Origin: Turritopsis dohrnii
Lineage: Eukaryota > Cnidaria > Hydrozoa > Anthoathecata > Oceaniidae
Assembly: GCA_027922465.2 (NCBI GenBank)
Contig: BQMF02000047.1
Span: forward strand, 1,178,001 to 1,242,000
Reading direction: 5' to 3'
DNA: 64,000 nucleotides
Part shown: piece by piece, positions 58,701 through 64,000 of the stretch
Numbering within the stretch: position 1 is the first letter of the stretch
Layout of the letters: each line of letters begins with the position of its first letter
The notes under the pieces: model-generated
Database searches by the model: none
Seen by the model: only the letters and a program-made list of their open reading frames with translations
What the model was told of the DNA's origin: nothing
Position numbers and translations under genes: made by a program

Positions 58701-61088
58701 CAAAGTCGAAACAAATGGAAATCTAAGCGTCGTAATTTTGCTGCTGGTGATATTGTTTTGTTAAAGGATAGTACTCTGTTCGAGATTCGAAATCAATGGC
58801 CGATGGCAAGAATCGTTCGAACATTTGCTGGTGATGATAATTGTGTTCGATGTGCAGACTTGTATGTTGGACGTTCGAAATCAATAATTCGAAGACCAAT
58901 TTCTAAAATGGTTTTGTTGGTTGAAAACGAGTCGATTCCCGCCGAAGGGAGCCTTTGAACATTGGATTCATGAATTCTTCATGAATGGGGAGCCATTATG
59001 TTAGTGTATATCTAACTTTATTTCCTTTGTTCATTTTCTATAGAGATTTTATGTTAATTAATTTTTGTTACGCTTGGCGCACATCTATTAGTTTTAATTG
59101 CCTTTCGCACATCTATTTATTTCGCTAATTTTCTTTTTTTTGTATTCTCTTAATCATAAGACACTGTTGAGTGTAAAGACACTGTTGAGTGTAAAGACAC
59201 TGTTGAGTGTGAAGTCGGTTTATTTTGCGTCTATGTGCTGCCATCACCTTGGTTAATTTAATTTGTATTTCAGTAAGTTATTATTTATTTTCTTTTTTTT
59301 TTATTTATTAATACACGTTTGTACCCTTTTTGTTTGGTTTTTGTAGCCTCAATTGTGAGCGTTGAATACATATTTGAATTTGGCAGTAACAAATATGATG
59401 ACAGTGATTATGAAGCGGATACTTACTTTGAGACAGAAAAAATGGCAAGAGAAAGTTACAGAAAAGTCTCAATATTTTTTTTACTTTTTACGTAGGAATG
59501 ATTATAGTCAATAGATAAAAAAATAAGACCAATCAACTGTTATTTTTCCATGAGCCTACAGAGTATCAAGGAAAAGCTGGTAAAAATTTTTATAAAAAAT
59601 TAAGGTTTGATAAAATTAACGTAGGAGAAAATTATGCAATACATTAGTACATTAATTAACACGGAAATTTCAAATTTATGTTAGTTACTTGCTTTACACA
59701 TTTCATGTAATAAGGTAGTAACAATTTTCAGAAGCTGGAAACACAAGTAGGTGAATAACTGCTGACAGCATTACAGGGTAAACCTAATGCATCCTTAGAA
59801 GCACCTAATCGCTCCCAGCATTCGATATTCTTGATGTGAATCTCCAGGATGATGATTTTCAATAGAAAATGAGATGGAAAAACTAAAGTTTCCATTTACC
59901 AAATAAAAAATTACATCAGAAGCAGCAAAAGGAGCAAATATTGTTGTTTCTACAAGTTTCATTAGCTGCAATATCATTTGGAAAGAAACAAACTGAAATA
60001 AACAAATTCATGTGTTCACCTGAAATCTAAGAAAAGAAAACATACCTCAAATTCTGATTCAGGGATATGGTATCTGGTGATAAGTTGGAAGGAGTTGTAA
60101 GAACACCTATGAGATATCATTGGTGAGTGTTTACTATACAGCAAGATACATCCTGTTTTCTCTTGACATAATAACAAAGGTAATTATAATGACCAATTAT
60201 CATTCTGCATTTAATTGACACAAATAATATAACTTTGTAATTCAGGAAAAATTGGTTTAGTTGTTATTGTGAGGTAAACAAAGAAAACCACAATACATAA
60301 TAATGTCAGATGTCTCAAAAACAAGCAAGGAACTCTTGTCTTAATAGATTACACACAAGGAAAGTAGTTATAGATAGTTTATGTAGATAAATAAATTAAT
60401 AACCTGAAATTAAAAGTAAGGCTACATGAAATATTTTCAAGATGGCTTCATTTGAAAATTATAACTGTTTGAAAATTAATGGGTATCTACAAACCTTTCA
60501 AAGCTATGCCAGTTTGATCAATAGACTTCATAACACGTTTTAAAGCAGACTCATCACCGCCAAATGAACCAATGTCACTACAAAAGAAGATTTTACATTT
60601 CACTTTCTATCAAATCAAAAACTTAAGTGGTAGATGCAACAACAAGATCATTATTCTCTGAGCTCAAAGTAACATGCAAAGCAAACATCCAGCAATTAAT
60701 AATGCATTTATATATAAAACAAATTAACGAGCTGGAAGTAAAAGTAAGGCTGCATGCAATATTTTCAAAATAACTTCATTTGAAAATTGTTGAATATCTC
60801 CAACTGCAATTATATATCTGTATAGTATATGTTTACAACAAGATGATGTTTTTAGCTTAAAAAGTATAACAACCTTGCATATACTTCATCCCAATCAACT
60901 GGTACTCCAATTGAACTGAAAAGTAAGATAACAAAATAATGAATATGAAAAAAAGCTGAAGTCAAAATTTTAAAGAAAATAATCAGTAAAATACCCCACC
61001 TGAACACATGCTTAACAGCTCCAACCAGTTCTGGTCCAACGCCATCACCAGGGATGAGTGTTATTAGTTTTCTTTCAGCTCCTTCAAT
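52733..61088 (-). CDS. NAD-dependent isocitrate dehydrogenase regulatory subunit (IDH3 beta-like), mitochondrial
   Basis: Minus strand; exons found: 61088-61000, 60915-60874, 60577-60495, 60106-60046, 54230-54168, 54096-54027, 53947-53813, 53722-53472, 53200-53105, 53012-52952, 52816-52733. The transit-peptide exon was not found. IDH3 converts isocitrate to 2-oxoglutarate in the TCA cycle; beta and gamma subunits regulate the alpha subunit. Motifs: [84 protein letters not shown] and [29 protein letters not shown] and GARHTFAQ favour beta, while [14 protein letters not shown] recalls gamma, so I call it a beta-like regulatory subunit. The intron 54231-60045 is exceptionally large and full of mobile elements; the others are short. 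Confidence 0.88.
54231..56335. other. IDH3 intron, proximal part, no gene recognised
   Basis: AT-rich intron DNA. The plus-strand open frame at 54758-54955 has scattered cysteines but matches no family, and its 3' end (gatgaag/gtaag) only resembles a donor. Frames at 55084-55590 have no supporting features. Confidence 0.4.
56336..56570 (+). pseudogene. hAT-like (TTF-type zinc finger) transposase relic
   Basis: Plus-strand frames with a stop read [10 protein letters not shown], then [18 protein letters not shown] and [14 protein letters not shown]. The pattern W-L-x-Y-S, D-G-x-Y-C-x-x-C-x-L-F is typical of the TTF zinc finger of hAT/ZMYM-like transposases. Only this short block is readable. 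Confidence 0.45.
56571..57386. other. IDH3 intron, nothing firm
   Basis: AT-rich, probably more of the decayed hAT-like relic. At 57105-57200 a GC-richer segment with gcttctcgggacc and gggtccccaaaacccccagc may be a MITE remnant. No coding sequence supported. Confidence 0.35.
57391..57784. mobile_element. 394-bp MITE flanked by TTAA
   Basis: The inverted ends read gggctcagcgtaygttt and its complement, with TTAA on both sides (57387-57390 and 57785-57788). TTAA duplication is the mark of piggyBac-type elements. It has no ORF. It stands directly upstream of the BEL/Pao fragment within the IDH3 intron. Confidence 0.75.
57903..58958 (+). CDS. BEL/Pao retrotransposon integrase fragment (3' end of pol)
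   Basis: An open frame of about 351 residues. Integrase core: GVDFFGPF (first Asp, about residue 42), [10 protein letters not shown] (second Asp, about 105), then [15 protein letters not shown] (Glu, about 156). The long Asp-Glu spacing and the downstream [15 protein letters not shown] and GDIVLLKD (a DUF5641-type tail) are typical of BEL/Pao pol proteins. A decayed zinc-binding stretch precedes it. Protease, reverse transcriptase and RNase H are missing, so the element is 5'-truncated. The reading frame is uninterrupted to its natural stop just before the 3' LTR, so the copy is not old. It lies antisense to IDH3 inside that gene's intron. Confidence 0.85.
   Translation: MNLGEEDEDTCRYLRGRVGEQIMGNLPKQRFIEAPPFSYCGVDFFGPFIVRQGRKDLKRYGAIFSCFVSRAVHIEVATSLETDTFILALRRFIGRRGNVRTITSDNGTNFVGAEKELRKAVQEFDHQKISHFLNELGADWKWNFNPPAASHMGGVWERQIRSIRSILSSLLKTHGQSIDNESLNTLMIETEAIVNSRPLTVENINDANSLSALSPINLLTMKSKVVLPPPGNFAPAGIYTRRRWRRVQHIANEFWSRWRKEYLQQLQSRNKWKSKRRNFAAGDIVLLKDSTLFEIRNQWPMARIVRTFAGDDNCVRCADLYVGRSKSIIRRPISKMVLLVENESIPAEGSL
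58998..59370 (+). repeat. probable 3' LTR of the BEL/Pao element
   Basis: A purine-rich tract (gaatggggagccatta) ends at 58997 and is followed by tgttagtgtatatctaactt, a plausible LTR start with TG. Inside, an 18-base unit (acactgttgagtgtaaag) is repeated three times at 59161-59214. The right boundary, near a ...ttgaataca string at about 59370, is a guess because no 5' LTR is available for comparison. Confidence 0.5.
59371..60045. other. IDH3 intron, distal part
   Basis: AT-rich, nothing recognised. A short open frame on the minus strand (59977-59795) has no motif. Confidence 0.4.
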
Positions 61089-63576
61089 CTAATACAAGAG
61101 AATGTTTAAAATTTAAAAAACGAGAGCTGGAGTAAAACCTGAAATTATAATGAGAATAATTTTGCCACATTTATTTATTTATGTGCTATAAAAATAATCC
61201 AAAAGCATCCAAAATTTCATTCAAAAAAAAGGATGGACAGTACATTAGTGCCATCTATAACTGGCAGGAGGCCGGCGAAATTTTGCCGATCTAAGCTATA
61301 ATGCAGGTCCACATTGCCGTTCTGAGGCCTACCACAGGTCGACAATTTATTAACTTACATGCCGAAATGCTCAAAACGATTTATGTTCAACTCCAAGTTT
61401 TGAATGGAATTTTTCAAGGGCTGCAGCATCGGCCTCAGTTGGTTCTTCGAGTGACATAAGGGGAAATGTGTTGTTAAGAAATGAAAACGACATTGTAAAT
61501 TTTAACAAAAATCATTTGGCATAATGGACAAGGAAGTAAAAATATACTGAATACACGTTAGTGATTTTTCGCAAAACAGATCGTGAAAAGCGAAAAAGTT
61601 TTCTACTGCAGCGCGCTTAATATTTTCACGATCATACATTTTCACGTTAATTCGCTCCCTGTGTGAGATACATTTCCACTCTTTCTGCAATTATTAGCAA
61701 GATAAATTCTGTCTTATGTGCATGTTCTTCCGTATGTTTCAAAATTCATAATCACAAACACTTCAGAAGGGTATTTCAGAAATTTTCGTTTATTCAAGTT
61801 TTTCATCAATGCTATCAATCAAGGTCCAATGGGTTTACTTTTGGAGGCATCCACAACGAAGAATCATGATGACTAATGATAATAATAATTTTTGTTTTTA
61901 CGAGCTAAGTAACATTAAGGCCATAGTTATTTAATACTTTGTTCAGCGTAACCCGCCCGCATTATGATTTTTCGGACAAATAATGCGCATTAAAATACAT
62001 TATTTTACAACTTGAAGCATCTTTAAAAAACTTAACTAAAACAAAAAAAAACATTATAGAGGAACCTCGTCACGTACATTACGATGCTTATGTGAAAGGT
62101 ACTTCACCATTGATAATGTTTTAATACATATTTCTATTTAATTAAGACTCCTCAGTGTTTTATGCCCTGGTTTCGTAAATCTTTCCTCTGTCGTTGCAAC
62201 CGGAATTGTAAATAGATCTTCAAATCAAATTCATCAGAACAATGGTGGAGAGATTTACGAAATAGTTATTTCTTCGCATATTTTCATTTTAACGAAGCTT
62301 TATAAAAGATATTTTTTATGTTTTAGTGCATATATGTCTCCTTATCTCCGAAGTGCTTTTCTTCGTTGCTCAAGTTGATGTATCTTTTATACTTCTCCTT
62401 TAAAATGAAATATACATCAGAATTAGCGATGGCAATCGATATGCTCTCCATCATTGTTCAAAAATTATTTTTTTTTGTATAACCAGCAGTTTTGATTTTT
62501 TAAATGTTAGAGACGTATAAAGAAATCGAAATCGGCACAACAATTTATTATAAAGAAGAAATAATACTTCCTTAATGAAAAAGAAGAATAAAACTACGTC
62601 ATCAACATAAGTGGTGACTGAAATTTTAGAATAATATAATCATCTTGAACATAAACGTTGCTACATGTCGCGAAGTGACTTTCTTTTACTTGACTGTCTA
62701 TTAGTATATTGTGAAGTGAAAAAAAGAAACAAACACACCTGATGTATTTAACGAAAATAAATAGAGAATGGCTCGTTAATCTATATTCTAATACGCGCTG
62801 TGCATCCAGTTTTTAGTTTAGAGAGTGAATGTTTTGGGTCGTTTTTCACGGTCAAAATCTTCTTAATCATGGTCATATAGCGGCAGTTAGACCGCGCATG
62901 ACACATTCACGATTAGTATAAGCGGAAACCCTCACAGCGCATTTGATCGTTCAAATGTTTTGATTGTTTGCAAGATCAAGAAGCGATAGCGTTGACGTTC
63001 GTTTGCCAGCAAGTTTTCATTTGGTATTATGAAAAAGAGGTAATGAAACATACAAGAGTAAGAAATCTCAAGACAACGAAGTTAGTAACGAAAGTATTGC
63101 ACGAAGATTTATTAATGTTTTTAGGGTAAGTACGCTCTTGAACTTTTTTTGTTTGTTTTGTTTTTCTTATAATATAAATAGGGTTGCTACACCATCACTT
63201 CTTCTTTAGGGAAGACCAATAAAAACAATGAAGTTTGAAGAAATGAATTTTAAATCATGACGTTCTGGGTTGGTGAAGAACAATATTCTATATTAAAGGA
63301 GTGGTTCGGTAAAAAATCGAAAATCTGATCTTAACAAATTTGAATTCTGCGTATTTTATTTACTAGGAAATATATTTTCTTTCTTTTAAAAATTAACTCA
63401 TGTCCTTTCTAAACAAATTTTTTTAACAATGCACTATATCTAATTAAATATTCATGACATCACTCGCGCACCTTCGAAAAAAAAAATCAAGTATAAAGAC
63501 AGAATTAGAAGTATAGAAGAGTTGTTTGCGATTGAAAGAAGCGTTTATAGCAAAATAATCAAACTCGAAATTCAAG
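61089..63576. other. intergenic; 5' side of IDH3 and upstream region of the THAP gene
   Basis: The IDH3 N-terminal exon should be here on the minus strand but I could not find it. A 40-codon minus-strand frame (61496-61377, starting MSFSFLNNTFPLMSLEEPTE) has an ordinary composition but no recognised domain. The rest is AT-rich. The 3' part presumably holds the promoter of the plus-strand THAP gene. Confidence 0.4.
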
Positions 63577-63777
63577 ATGCCTTGGTGTGTAGCAGTAGGA
63601 TGTAACAAAAATACGTTTAAAGTTACCCGAAATAAAGACGTAACATTTTTCTCAATGCCAAAAGATGAGCATTTAAAGCAGAAATGGTTAACTAACATTA
63701 AAAGGGAAAATCTGCCAAAACATCCAAAAATATGTTATCTTCATTTTGAACAGTTTTGTTTCAAAAGAGATTTACAG
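63577..63777 (+). CDS. THAP-type zinc-finger protein, first exon (runs off the window)
   Basis: The ATG at 63577 opens a THAP domain: MPWCVAVGCNKN, then FFSMPKDEHLKQKW and PKICYLHFEQFCF. The C2CH zinc ligands are Cys4, Cys9, and the Cys-x-x-His pair in ICYLHF. THAP domains bind DNA and occur in transcription regulators and in P-element-type transposases. The exon ends at a donor (ttacag/gtaaga) at about 63777, leaving the domain nearly complete; later exons are outside the window or were not found. Host gene or transposon-derived cannot be told from one exon. Confidence 0.8.
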
Positions 63778-64000
63778 GTAAGAAGGAAAAAGGAATTCAA
63801 GCTACTCTTTATCAAGTAAAGCTAAGTTATAAATCCAAATTTTTTATGCAAATCGATTTCTTTTATATTTCACGAGCTTCTACAAAAGCCACTTCAACGC
63901 ATGTCGAATGATGATGCTTCGTTTATTTCCATTTTCGTCTTCATAAGGTGATGAACTTGAAATCTCTTTTTCTGGCTAAAACATATATAAGGACTAAAAC
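63778..64000. other. start of THAP gene intron / window end
   Basis: Begins with a consensus donor gtaaga. The sequence after it is AT-rich, with no further exon that I can support before the window ends. Confidence 0.4.

Noticed and set aside
61377..61496. 40-codon minus-strand ORF upstream of IDH3, tested as the IDH3 transit-peptide exon
   Set aside because: It is acidic rather than basic/hydrophobic, ends in its own stop, and does not splice visibly to the next exon.
1..64000. CRISPR arrays, bacterial-type operons, rRNA or tRNA genes
   Set aside because: The direct repeats seen are satellites, microsatellites or element termini; no tRNA or rRNA signature was found by eye, and the genes have spliceosomal introns. 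A tRNA or covariance-model scan would be needed to exclude small RNA genes.

Overview
The window looks like nuclear DNA of an invertebrate animal. It is AT-rich, its genes have many short introns with consensus GT/AG ends, and it is crowded with transposable elements. The mix of an astacin protease fused to SUEL (galactose-binding) lectin domains, CXC-bearing transposase genes, DIRS and BEL/Pao retroelements and a retroelement with a restriction-like endonuclease would fit a cnidarian, perhaps a hydrozoan. That placement is inference. Exon models below were built by hand from splice sites and reading-frame continuity; no database search was possible.

Layout. 0.9-3.8 kb (+): DDE-transposase-derived gene with a C-terminal CXC cysteine cluster and one frameshift. 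5.7-11.0 kb (+): secreted astacin-like protein with two SUEL domains, whose zinc site has lost ligands; its first visible intron holds a 1.8-kb inverted-repeat element. 11.8-12.5 kb (-): pogo/Tigger-type transposase relic. 13.0-18.3 kb (-): DIRS-like retroelement with inverted terminal repeats, broken by a 471-bp MITE and by a 1.8-kb Harbinger-like element that itself holds a 201-bp element. 18.7-20.6 kb: three small inverted-repeat elements. 21.4-23.06 kb (+): relics of the family found next door. 23.06-28.8 kb (-): a multi-exon KDZ/HMGXB3-like transposase-derived gene with an unbroken spliced frame that stops after the first catalytic region. 29.4-32.2 kb (+): RBR-type E3 ubiquitin ligase. 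34.1-40.2 kb: relics and MITEs. 41.3-44.4 kb (+): intact 1036-residue single-ORF retrotransposon with zinc finger, reverse transcriptase and restriction-like endonuclease.

44.8-61.1 kb (-) is the housekeeping block: an NAD-dependent isocitrate dehydrogenase regulatory subunit (IDH3 beta-like), the mitochondrial cpGTPase NOA1 and a fatty-acid amide hydrolase. All three lie head to tail on the minus strand, with only about 240-250 bases between one coding region and the next. A 5.8-kb IDH3 intron carries a BEL/Pao fragment with a 3' LTR, a TTAA-flanked MITE and a hAT-like relic. At 63.58 kb (+) a THAP zinc-finger gene starts and runs off the window.

Two of the three housekeeping proteins act in mitochondria (TCA cycle; mitochondrial ribosome/translation), so the tight same-strand spacing may reflect shared transcription. 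The rest of the window is mostly a graveyard of elements, several inserted into one another, so relative ages can be read directly.
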